Assembly (NCBI RefSeq): GCF_910592395.1
Contig: NC_088311.1
Span: 16,928,501-16,992,500 of the forward strand
Length of the DNA: 64,000 bases
DNA from: Lineus longissimus
Taxonomy: Eukaryota > Nemertea > Pilidiophora > Heteronemertea > Lineidae
Direction: 5' to 3'
Under the pieces are notes generated by a model. It was not told the origin of the DNA. It worked only from the letters and a program-made list of their open reading frames with translations, and did not search any database. This document shows, piece after piece, positions 8,390-15,988 of this stretch. A program made the position numbers and the translations under genes. Numbering within the stretch: the stretch's first letter is position 1; each line of letters starts with the position of its first letter.

Positions 8390-11300
8390 TCAAGCGAAGT
8401 TTGAATCGCTGTAATCTATGTAGCCTTCATAATACATTCCAAATGGTAAGGTGCTTATTCCATCTTCAAGTATGAACCTCTTGTCATCAAAAGGACTGAG
8501 GCTTTTTTTGTTAACTTCTTCCAAATAGATTTGGTGTTTATCTGATCTTAAGTGTCTCATCTTGTGGTAAAATGACCTACTCTTTTCAAGACAATCAACA
8601 TAGTCATCAAATGAGATATTTCTCCTTACTACATTCTTGGCAATACCCTTCAATTTCTTAGAATCGTAATCTTTTGTCGAACTCTGTTCTCGGGACTTTG
8701 TCCCAGTCGATCCTTGCTCTCCAGACATAGTCTTGGTCCTGTAAGCGTACATCTTACTTCTCAGGGCAATGAATTCAGTCATCTCTACTCCTCCTAGCTC
8801 ATCCTTAAAGTAGCCTGGTACCTTCTTCTTACTGGTATCATAGAGTGGATGATCTTTTGGATAATTACTGAAGTCAAAATAGTGTTTCAACTCCTTTAAG
8901 TCTTTAGTTAAGTCATCAGTATTAATGTTAAGTACAAAGGAATCTGTATCTAGATACAGTAGTTCAATATTTTTCTCACCAAAGTACGGTTGAAGAACTT
9001 CATAATAGAATTCATACATTAATAATTTAGACAATTCAAGTACTGAAGCTCCTATGTAGATTGGTTTGTTGAATTTCATTGATGTTTTCCTCATGCTAAT
9101 AGCAGCATTATGTTCGTCAAATACGCATATCGATGAAAACCTGGGATTGGCCAATACATTCCTGGCTCTCTCCCCGTCCGATACAAATTCAATTTCAACC
9201 CTGTTCCTTACATTCTCACAAGTTTTTCCATAGAACGCATTGTTCATTAATTTAAAGTAATCTTTCTCAAAATCAGTCTTAGAATCCATACGTCTTTTAG
9301 TGTTAAAATCAATGTATGGTGCTAACCACTTTGATTGTTTAAAGCTTATCACTGAATGAACCCTCTTAAGTACCATTCCGTGCTTTAGGTAAAATTGTAG
9401 CATTCTGTAATGCACTATGTAATTAGTTTTATCCTTTTGTGTTAGTATTAGTTTCTCTACATTTGATCTTTTATCATCGCCCAGTAACTCTCTCTGGTAA
9501 GGACTTAATTCATCATCTTCAATAAAGAGAGATTCGGGACAGAATGGAAAGTTCCTTGACTTAAATTTAATATTTCCTGGATACTCCAAATCAACCTCTA
9601 AAAAGTAGCCTACTTCACTATCACTTGGAATTGCCATAATCTGCTCTTTACTGATAACATTCATGTTAAGTCGAGCTTTGCTCTCGGGACTTTGTCCTAG
9701 TCGGACTTTGTCCTGAGAGCAGAGCTCGAGTGGATCAATATCTATCATTTCAAAACTACCATAGGGTTGAGGTTCCATCATGGACCAGCCGTAGAGATTA
9801 TTTGCGTCTACGTAGAGTAGTTTGTGGTGTTCATCTGCCTTTACATGTCTTGTTCCCATAACACCCGAAATTCCACCTCGTATTGCTTTCTCAAAAGTAA
9901 GTAAGATGTTGGTATCAGTCAGTAGTTCTAGGTTTATTCCTGTGTACTTCAAACCAGCTTGCCAGGTTAGGCCTGGTGCCGAGTAACAGTGACAGGGATC
10001 TATCTGAAAGTAGTTCAAATTGACATCCCTGAATTTCTCAAATAAATCAGCTAAAAGGATCACATCAGTTTTGAGGTAGAGGTCAATGAACTCACCGTGA
10101 TTCCTGATCTTGAAATGATCCCATATTACCTTAGCCTCATCATAGGCAGAATCAGGTGCCATTTCATTTTTCAATTCGTCAAAAAACATAGACTTTTCTA
10201 GGTAAGTAACATTGTAGCTTTCATGTGATGTGTAAAAAGAGTAAGGTACTGAACCCTTCTTCCTCAATTGCTTAAAGTCAGTGGTATTTGGGAACAGCTG
10301 TCTGGTAATTTTAAAATCATCATCCAACATTGATTTGGTTATGTTGTCTAAACTGGACTGCAGGAATCTGTACGAGTCCAAAAACCTGAAACAACCGAAC
10401 TGAAATGAGATGTATTCCTCTGATGTTTTGGCAAGTATTTTCAGTTTCTTGTACTTCGGCAGCTTATTCATTAATTCTTTAATAAATAAGTGAGAATCGT
10501 AATTACTGAGATTGTGAAAAAACACTGGAACAAACATAGCTTTCTTTTCATTCAAATTACACGAGTTGTGAGCAGCACCTCGATATCTACCACAGTAGTG
10601 ATCATGATCCTTGACCTTGTCATAACCCAAAGGTTGATTACAATAGTAACAATGTGTTTCTAATTGATATTTATGCCAGTCTTCATCTGTCATTGTTAGA
10701 GGAAAGTTACAGTTCAATAAATTGGAGAATTGTTCTTCCATCCTGATTAACCAATTACAGAACACATCTACAACATCAGCACCCCTGTGAGACACATACT
10801 GGCTACTGTAAAGGTGTGTGTAGTCTGAGTGAACATAAACACCAACAGCTGATGCATTTTGTTTAAAAAGTTTCTTTGAACTCGGTTCTTTCATCATAGG
10901 TGGCTCTACTGATACTACTGGTATGTTGCCTTCGGCAGAAGAACAAGGTTCGCTTATCGCTTCGAAATCAGCATAGATCACAAACGGAACTCTATTTTTG
11001 AATGAGTGTTTTTCAAATTTAATTTGTGACCATTTACTGTTAGGTGTAGGCAAAGTAATCTTACAGTAATCGTGTTCTCCACATTTCTTTTTATGTTTAT
11101 CTAGTGTTGACTTCCTGTAAAAGTAATTCATGCATCTCCTGCAAATATACACTCTATGAGCTAGTGTCCTGAAGAAAAGATTGATGTCTCTTATGTACAT
11201 GAAATGGTCCTTGAAATACAACAGATCGATGACATCATCATCATCATAATTCTTGGACAGGTAGAGAGGTTCTAGTTTTGCCTCACAGGTGCTCTTAGCC

Positions 11301-12163
11301 CATTCGTTCTCTAACTTGAACACATTAATCTTGAGATTATTATCACTCTCTATCTTAGGGATATCCTTTTGAATACATACAGGAAATGATTTGATTTTGA
11401 TATCGGTAGTGATATTGAATGTACTCTCGAGCTCTGCTCTCAGGACAAAGTCCGTCTCTGGATTTTCTTTCAGATATTTAGCGGCCAATAAAGACCAGAG
11501 AAAACATTTATTGTCATTTGATTCCACATTTATTACTGCTTTTGTTTTAAATGGTAATTTAGTGTAATGACCACCTTTACACCTCTTGTAAGAACAGATG
11601 GTCATGTTACAAGACTCTATTTTATTTAAAGTAAGTCCAGAACCTTGAAAGTACCTTTCCTCAATCTGTGTCTTAATGTAGTTTAACTGGTTGGTTATGG
11701 CATAAATTGCCTGGTTCCTTGAAATTATGCTTTCCATTGGAGACTGTATGGGGTGTGTTACACTTTCACCCTGACGATCAAACTGAGCAAATACTGATAT
11801 GCTAATTTTGTGATGGTAATCATTGAGTTGAAATAATACCTCCTCTAATTTATCTCTGTATTCATACACTTGTTTAGCTTCTCTGTCAATCTTCAAACTA
11901 ATGGTGACTACAGGCTTGCCAAATTGTTTTACTATTTCTATTCCACTCACTTTCTTTATGCCATCTAGCTCATTTTCCTCAAATGCAAGTTTCTTATCCA
12001 TAGTTTTAGGGATCAGTGATGGGGCTCGGGGTTGAGCAAGAGGCACATAATCCGGATTTAATTTACTTAAGTGACCTTTGGTTCTCCTGTGAATAGCCAT
12101 ATTATTGTAGGATATGTACTTGTCACATGTAGTGCAAAGTATTTTCTGATTCTTATCAGTCAT
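8390..12163 (-). CDS. polB: Protein-primed family B DNA polymerase
   Basis: This enzyme replicates the linear genome. Residue numbers here count from an upstream in-frame TTG at 12196; the first ATG is codon 12 (12163), which I take as the start because it has the leader aaatagaATG. In order: an N-terminal C2H2-like finger, Exo I YADFEA (D410, E412), an endonuclease-VII/HNH-like zinc segment (CYYCN...DHDHYCGRYRG), Exo II NLSNYDSHL, Exo III YLKTDVILLAD, Pol A VDANNLYG (D797), Pol B KLMNNAFYGKT (about 980-990) and Pol C YLDTDS (D1083, D1085). All are intact. Two-hairpin repeats add in-frame peptides at about 248-256, 823-841 and 1154-1174, all outside the motifs. Confidence 0.96.
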   Translation of the reverse strand: MTDKNQKILCTTCDKYISYNNMAIHRRTKGHLSKLNPDYVPLAQPRAPSLIPKTMDKKLAFEENELDGIKKVSGIEIVKQFGKPVVTISLKIDREAKQVYEYRDKLEEVLFQLNDYHHKISISVFAQFDRQGESVTHPIQSPMESIISRNQAIYAITNQLNYIKTQIEERYFQGSGLTLNKIESCNMTICSYKRCKGGHYTKLPFKTKAVINVESNDNKCFLWSLLAAKYLKENPETDFVLRAELESTFNITTDIKIKSFPVCIQKDIPKIESDNNLKINVFKLENEWAKSTCEAKLEPLYLSKNYDDDDVIDLLYFKDHFMYIRDINLFFRTLAHRVYICRRCMNYFYRKSTLDKHKKKCGEHDYCKITLPTPNSKWSQIKFEKHSFKNRVPFVIYADFEAISEPCSSAEGNIPVVSVEPPMMKEPSSKKLFKQNASAVGVYVHSDYTHLYSSQYVSHRGADVVDVFCNWLIRMEEQFSNLLNCNFPLTMTDEDWHKYQLETHCYYCNQPLGYDKVKDHDHYCGRYRGAAHNSCNLNEKKAMFVPVFFHNLSNYDSHLFIKELMNKLPKYKKLKILAKTSEEYISFQFGCFRFLDSYRFLQSSLDNITKSMLDDDFKITRQLFPNTTDFKQLRKKGSVPYSFYTSHESYNVTYLEKSMFFDELKNEMAPDSAYDEAKVIWDHFKIRNHGEFIDLYLKTDVILLADLFEKFRDVNLNYFQIDPCHCYSAPGLTWQAGLKYTGINLELLTDTNILLTFEKAIRGGISGVMGTRHVKADEHHKLLYVDANNLYGWSMMEPQPYGSFEMIDIDPLELCSQDKVRLGQSPESKARLNMNVISKEQIMAIPSDSEVGYFLEVDLEYPGNIKFKSRNFPFCPESLFIEDDELSPYQRELLGDDKRSNVEKLILTQKDKTNYIVHYRMLQFYLKHGMVLKRVHSVISFKQSKWLAPYIDFNTKRRMDSKTDFEKDYFKLMNNAFYGKTCENVRNRVEIEFVSDGERARNVLANPRFSSICVFDEHNAAISMRKTSMKFNKPIYIGASVLELSKLLMYEFYYEVLQPYFGEKNIELLYLDTDSFVLNINTDDLTKDLKELKHYFDFSNYPKDHPLYDTSKKKVPGYFKDELGGVEMTEFIALRSKMYAYRTKTMSGEQGSTGTKSREQSSTKDYDSKKLKGIAKNVVRRNISFDDYVDCLEKSRSFYHKMRHLRSDKHQIYLEEVNKKSLSPFDDKRFILEDGISTLPFGMYYEGYIDYSDSNFA
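8679..8703 (+). repeat. Two-hairpin repeat in polB
   Basis: GAAC-tct-GTTC, tcg, GGAC-ttt-GTCC: the first stem is doubly changed but still paired. A worn half copy with AGAC-ata-GTCT follows near 8726. Together they encode an S/T/G/K-rich insertion downstream of Pol motif C. Confidence 0.85.
9673..9727. repeat. Two-hairpin repeat, head-to-head pair in polB
   Basis: There are two full cores, 9673-9697 and 9703-9727, in opposite orientation. Together they form a larger near-palindrome and add about 20 residues just after Pol motif A. Confidence 0.88.
11429..11453 (+). repeat. Two-hairpin repeat in polB N-terminal region
   Basis: GAGC-tct-GCTC, tca, GGAC-aaa-GTCC. Read on the polymerase strand it gives DFVLRAELE. 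The same peptide occurs in the gene at 14732-15940, where another copy is read in the same frame. Confidence 0.9.
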
Positions 12164-12219
12164 TCTATTTATTAGATTAAAATTTATTAAATTCAATAAA
12201 TATCTTGAATTAAATAGAA

Positions 12220-13170
12220 ATGGACTTCATAATCAATGAACAAGAATGTAATGAAGCCAAATTTGAGTACTACTTAACAGACCAATTAGACATAAAATCC
12301 ATTACTTTGAAATCGATAACCTTTTACAATTCATGGTGGACAGGTGATTTTCTACCAGAGGGAGTAAGGATTTTCTCATTTCTAGTCGAAATAACCAGAA
12401 TTACAACACATGAGCCCTTAGATAAACAATTATGGTGTAGGACATTATTTGCTCCTGGACTTGAAACAGATACACTTGAAAAGGAAGTCATGAAAATTTG
12501 CGAACGGCATTTGGAAAATGATTCTACCACAACTAAAGACACCATTACTCAATACACATTTCCATACTCTCGACATTTTAGTTTAAGTGAGTTTTGTGAG
12601 GTATGGCAAAAATACATAAAAGAAAATGGAGTAAGCCATGTGAAAATTTACTGTGATAACAATAATTACATAACCCTTGAACTTACAGAGGATAAAGAGT
12701 ACCCTCTGAAAGTAGACAAGTTAGATAAAAATGAAAAAATCAAGATTGAGAGAAACACAGAAGGTTTTCAAATAAGCAAAACCATAAGAGAGGTGATAGA
12801 AAAACAGCTCACAGTGGTGAATGAGTGGTTTGGCTTTAAGCAAACTAAATTCACCAAGAAAGGAAAATACTACTCCACAAGACCACTCAACTTTTACAGG
12901 AAATATCTATTCCTGCAAGCTAATTTGGTTGACAAAGCTAAGACCCTCTACAACAATAAACCATCTAACATTTTCTGCATCATACCTGTAGAAGATGGTG
13001 ACCAAATAAAAATGCAGCGATACAAACCGAATTGTAAGAAAACGATAAATAAGTGTACTAATCCCATAAAATTCGAAATCACTGATGAGAATGGTAAGCT
13101 AGTTAATTTCAGAGGAACAGAGGTTTCTTTAGAGTTAAGAATCGAGCTTTGCTCTCAAGACGAAGTCTGA
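12220..13170 (+). CDS. Probable second penton-like minor capsid protein
   Basis: The 316-residue protein is transcribed away from the polymerase gene (start codons 56 bp apart). Its C-terminus (FEITDENGKLVNFRG then a strand) mirrors that of the penton-like protein at 2990-3757 (LTDEKGEIIDLNG then a strand), and both have an early ITL-rich strand. I therefore infer a diverged single jelly-roll paralogue, perhaps a vertex or fibre-base protein. The start context aaatagaaATGG matches the major capsid gene. The last codons (ELCSQDEV) lie inside a two-hairpin copy (13144-13168), which also supplies the sequence running into the stop. A different beta-rich protein cannot be excluded. Confidence 0.6.
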   Translation: MDFIINEQECNEAKFEYYLTDQLDIKSITLKSITFYNSWWTGDFLPEGVRIFSFLVEITRITTHEPLDKQLWCRTLFAPGLETDTLEKEVMKICERHLENDSTTTKDTITQYTFPYSRHFSLSEFCEVWQKYIKENGVSHVKIYCDNNNYITLELTEDKEYPLKVDKLDKNEKIKIERNTEGFQISKTIREVIEKQLTVVNEWFGFKQTKFTKKGKYYSTRPLNFYRKYLFLQANLVDKAKTLYNNKPSNIFCIIPVEDGDQIKMQRYKPNCKKTINKCTNPIKFEITDENGKLVNFRGTEVSLELRIELCSQDEV

Positions 13171-13258
13171 CTGAGACAAGGTCCAGAGAACAAAGCTTGA
13201 CTCGAGCAGAGCTCTCAAGACGAAGTCGGACTAGGACAAGGTCCAGAGAGCAAAGCTT
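13144..13258. repeat. Cluster of four two-hairpin repeats
   Basis: Cores lie at 13144-13168 (second stem AGAC/GTCT, compensated), 13174-13198 (worn), 13204-13228 and 13234-13258. They alternate in orientation and fill the end of the penton-like paralogue and the gap to the next convergent gene. This is the densest array of the family. Confidence 0.85.
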
Positions 13259-13273
13259 GACCACCTGATTAGA

Positions 13274-13744
13274 TCATTCCATTAAAGGAATAGTACATTT
13301 CTTCTCTTTAACTACAGGTTTAACAAGAGGGTTAATTGATCCCTTCATGACTGCTTCATTCGGACTACGTCCAGAGAACAAAGTTTGATTCAAGCCTGAT
13401 CGCTGCTCTTTACTTACTTTTTTAGGAAGTTTCTTAAACATGATAAATGATGCTAAAATAATTGCACCTAAACCTAGTACATAGACATAAGTATTACTAC
13501 TAGATTCACGCAGTGATACATCAGTATTTTGAGATTGTGGTTCTTCTTCCTCTACTTCTTCTTCCTCCTTTTCCACAACTCTGTTGTTTGGTGAGGAGTC
13601 CTGTACTTTAAATGTCGTCTTATCCTTTTTTATCCTCTTAAATTCCTTAGATCTTCTACCCAGTTCTCTAGACCATGCTAATTGTTTCTCTGATCGAGGT
13701 TTCTTAGACACTGAAACTTTAGTCGGACTTTGTCCTGAGAGCAT
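13274..13744 (-). CDS. Basic/acidic single-span membrane protein, unknown
   Basis: The 156-residue protein has a basic N-terminal region (KKPRSEKQLAWSRELG...KRIKK), a run of glutamates near 58-68, one transmembrane helix (about 86-103, YVLGLGAIILASFIMF) and a basic tail. The only ATG (13744) lies inside a two-hairpin repeat, so MLSGQSPT is repeat-encoded; a stop lies upstream in frame, next to TAAATTG, possibly an old TAAATG start that has changed. A second repeat copy (13362-13386) encodes a loop near residue 122. The function is not recognisable. The layout resembles a virion membrane protein. Confidence 0.6.
   Translation of the reverse strand: MLSGQSPTKVSVSKKPRSEKQLAWSRELGRRSKEFKRIKKDKTTFKVQDSSPNNRVVEKEEEEVEEEEPQSQNTDVSLRESSSNTYVYVLGLGAIILASFIMFKKLPKKVSKEQRSGLNQTLFSGRSPNEAVMKGSINPLVKPVVKEKKCTIPLME
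13362..13386 (-). repeat. Two-hairpin repeat
   Basis: GGAC-tac-GTCC, aga, GAAC-aaa-GTTT (the last pair is a wobble). It is in frame in the gene at 13274-13744. Confidence 0.8.
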
Positions 13745-13749
13745 AGCTC
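13725..13749 (-). repeat. Two-hairpin repeat carrying a start codon
   Basis: GGAC-ttt-GTCC, tga, GAGC-ata-GCTC. On the minus strand the loop and stem include the ATG of the gene ending at 13274. A half copy, GAAC-tat-GTTC, lies at 13803-13813. Confidence 0.85.
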
Positions 13750-13829
13750 GAGTAGTATCAGTTACAGTTTCAAGTTCAATTTATCTTGGCCGAATTTGAT
13801 TCGAACTATGTTCTCATAACCAGGTTAAT

Positions 13830-14681
13830 TTAGTCTTCTTTATCATCACTACCTGTGATATCTAGACTTTCATCTATTGATTTGTCACATTCAGAGACAG
13901 TCATATTTGGTGTATTCATATTTGATGCAGTCATACTAGATGTATTCATAGATGATTCCTCATGACAATGACCTAAAGTAATAAGTGTTGTTGAGGCAAG
14001 TGCAGTTAATGGTCCCATTCTCAAACTCAACCATCCAAGCCATTTATCCAACTCGTTAGTTATCAAATAATCATTTCTAAGATCATGGTAAAGATTATCT
14101 TCATCATCTATTGGTAATAACCACCTTGATAATTTAGTGTAAGCTTTAATTACTGTCTTACCCAAAGAATCATTAAGTCTGGCAGCCATCTTTGTTTCAT
14201 ACATTCTATGGTGTTTTAAGATTTCTTTTTCAGTCATATTATCTAAGTCATTAAAAGTTATTTGTTTATTAAGGAAATCCTTGCTTTTACCAGTTGCAAC
14301 TAGAATCTCTAAGTCTTGTTTGGCTTTAAGGCCACTATCAGTCAAATAGTTCAAATTTTGTTGATTGCTAGTCGGACTTTGTCCTGAGAGCGTAGCTCGA
14401 GTTGAGCCTAGTTGGCAACTAGAATTGACTATTCCTTGACTGGGATTAACTATTCCTTGACTAGGATTAACAAAATTTGAACTATTCAACTGCTTGTTTG
14501 AAACTTGTTGATTTGTAGAGCAGTTCTGTTGAAAGTTAGTTCTGTTTTGTTGGTAACTACCAGTGTTCTGTTGGTTAGAAGCCCCAACTCGAGCTAAGCT
14601 CTCAGGACTCATAACACCAATCTGTTTCATCTGTTGTTCAATCACTGCAGATGTCTGACTATTCATTTGCTGATTATTCAT
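13830..14681 (-). CDS. Gln/Asn-rich protein, unknown
   Basis: The 283-residue protein has a Q/N/S-rich first third with a perfect SQGIV repeat, a helical middle with a weakly hydrophobic segment (about 222-240, LRMGPLTALASTTLITLG) and an acidic Met/Thr/Ser tail of MNTSSMTASN-type repeats. It starts at TTTTAAATGA. Two repeat copies (14374-14398 and 14591-14608) encode TRATLSGQSPT and MSPESLARV within the low-complexity part. The composition suggests a tegument- or matrix-like protein, but no family is recognised. Confidence 0.6.
   Translation of the reverse strand: MNNQQMNSQTSAVIEQQMKQIGVMSPESLARVGASNQQNTGSYQQNRTNFQQNCSTNQQVSNKQLNSSNFVNPSQGIVNPSQGIVNSSCQLGSTRATLSGQSPTSNQQNLNYLTDSGLKAKQDLEILVATGKSKDFLNKQITFNDLDNMTEKEILKHHRMYETKMAARLNDSLGKTVIKAYTKLSRWLLPIDDEDNLYHDLRNDYLITNELDKWLGWLSLRMGPLTALASTTLITLGHCHEESSMNTSSMTASNMNTPNMTVSECDKSIDESLDITGSDDKED
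14374..14398 (-). repeat. Two-hairpin repeat
   Basis: GGAC-ttt-GTCC, tga, GAGC-gta-GCTC, in frame in the Gln/Asn-rich gene. A copy missing its last arm lies at 14591-14608. Confidence 0.85.
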
Positions 14682-14731
14682 TTAAAATTATGGAAAATGA
14701 CTGTTAAGTGCAAAATGCTGTTTTCACAACT

Positions 14732-15940
14732 TTATTGCATCTTAACACTAGATCGAGCTGTGCTCTCAGGACGAAGTCCGGCTCGAGCTGTGCTCTCAGG
14801 ACGAAGTCTGGCTGGTGTAAACTTAATATTACTGATGCAGTTAATGTCTCGACCTGCACTGGCACTCAGTAAAACGTCAAACTGCTTGTCAATATCCTGG
14901 TCATATTCCTTCTCAACCTTGTAATTCTGGAAGAAAATACTTTGAGTGAAATCATACCATAATATCTCCAAATCATTTACTCGCTCCTTGTTGGTTAAAA
15001 AAGGTGTAAATATTACATAATCAATTTTCAGCGTTTTAAAGGCTTGGTGTAAAAATACCTTGTAGTTAATGGTGACCTTGACACCACAGTAATGCAGAAA
15101 TCTAAGGAAAGCATAGTACACTAGTCTAAGGTCAGTGATATTCTCATCGGTTAATTGCGGTATACCAATTGCCCTGTTAATAAATTCAATGGCAAGAAAC
15201 CAATCATATTCCCCACAGTGAAATTTAAAAAGCATGGCTTCACCATGTAACCCTTGGTTACAAAACTTAGAGGGGAGAGTGTTAATACCCATTTTTAGGG
15301 CTGACTGAAGAGTATTTTCATATCTCTGCTTACTAAGACATTTTCTGTGACTTGAAAAGTAGCACTGTAAATACCCTTCCACAAAGTCCTTTAAATACTT
15401 AACTGCCGATTCGGACAGCCGACTCCATCCAAGTTTCCTTAGAATACTGTCAAAGTAACGTGTCTTGTTGTCAATATTGATCTCAAGAGTTTTAAAATCA
15501 TCGTCGTAAGTAGTCGAATTGCAATTGGTGCAGAATTGATACTTCACAGTTTTAGCTGCGTACCTTGCTGAATTCAAGTTTTTTTGATACTCAAAAAGTG
15601 TCCACCTTTTACAATTACGGCAGAATTGAGCATTAGTGTTGGTACTGACGTCATATTCTTTCATTCTTGGCAGGACTACTTTGATTGTCTCAGTCAGACT
15701 TCGTCTTGAGAGCATAGCTCGAGTAGGCTTATCAAATTTCCCACTGTCATAATTCTTGCTGACATTTTCTTCACTAAAATTTCTAGTCGGACTAGGACAA
15801 AGTCCCGAGAGCTCTGCTCGATCCATGACCCTAGGACGAATGTATCCTTTAAGATTCTCATTGTTCCACTCGAGCTCTGCTCTCAGGACAAAGTCCGACT
15901 CACTAGAATAATAATCTTTTAATGAGATGTATTTATTCAT
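14732..15940 (-). CDS. Zinc-ribbon protein, tentative VLTF3-like late transcription factor
   Basis: In this 402-residue protein a zinc ribbon of two CxxC pairs (FCRNCKRW about 105 and FCTNCNST about 136) is followed by an alpha-helical domain. Near its end a segment runs NYKVFLHQAFKTLKID, then LTNKERVNDLEILWYDF, the order seen in VLTF3-type factors of large DNA viruses and virophages (a Y/L-H-K-like helix, then a helix ending in IW). If so, it would switch on late genes, which fits the TAAATG starts. The identity is uncertain. Five repeat copies sit in frame: DFVLRAELE near the N-terminus, two more by about residue 85, and two tandem copies forming the C-terminal tail (LRPESTAR twice). Confidence 0.5.
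   Translation of the reverse strand: MNKYISLKDYYSSESDFVLRAELEWNNENLKGYIRPRVMDRAELSGLCPSPTRNFSEENVSKNYDSGKFDKPTRAMLSRRSLTETIKVVLPRMKEYDVSTNTNAQFCRNCKRWTLFEYQKNLNSARYAAKTVKYQFCTNCNSTTYDDDFKTLEINIDNKTRYFDSILRKLGWSRLSESAVKYLKDFVEGYLQCYFSSHRKCLSKQRYENTLQSALKMGINTLPSKFCNQGLHGEAMLFKFHCGEYDWFLAIEFINRAIGIPQLTDENITDLRLVYYAFLRFLHYCGVKVTINYKVFLHQAFKTLKIDYVIFTPFLTNKERVNDLEILWYDFTQSIFFQNYKVEKEYDQDIDKQFDVLLSASAGRDINCISNIKFTPARLRPESTARAGLRPESTARSSVKMQ
14755..14809 (+). repeat. Tandem pair of two-hairpin repeats
   Basis: Direct copies at 14755-14779 and 14785-14809, both with tgt and gaa loops, encode the C-terminal tail of the zinc-ribbon protein. This recent duplication shows that copies can multiply in tandem with a 30-nt period, which keeps the frame. 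Confidence 0.9.
15696..15720 (-). repeat. Two-hairpin repeat with compensated second stem
   Basis: AGAC-ttc-GTCT, tga, GAGC-ata-GCTC. It is read as TRAMLSRRSLT in the zinc-ribbon gene. Confidence 0.88.
15795..15896. repeat. Two two-hairpin repeats near a gene start
   Basis: Cores lie at 15795-15819 (minus sense) and 15872-15896 (plus sense). Both are within the first 50 codons of the zinc-ribbon gene and in frame with it. Confidence 0.88.
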
Positions 15941-15988
15941 ATTTACATAATAATTATTTTTTTAAACATTGTTTTGATAGAAGGTCAC

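Noticed and set aside
8390-12196. Polymerase start at 12196
   Set aside because: That codon is TTG. The first ATG, with the leader seen at two other genes, is at 12163.
14634-14924. Plus-strand frame with RAVLSGRSP repeats
   Set aside because: It is the shadow of two repeat copies and two minus-strand genes, and lacks the usual start context.
3729-15896. CRISPR-like array
   Set aside because: The short repeats are irregularly spaced, in both orientations and mostly inside genes, with no uniform spacers.
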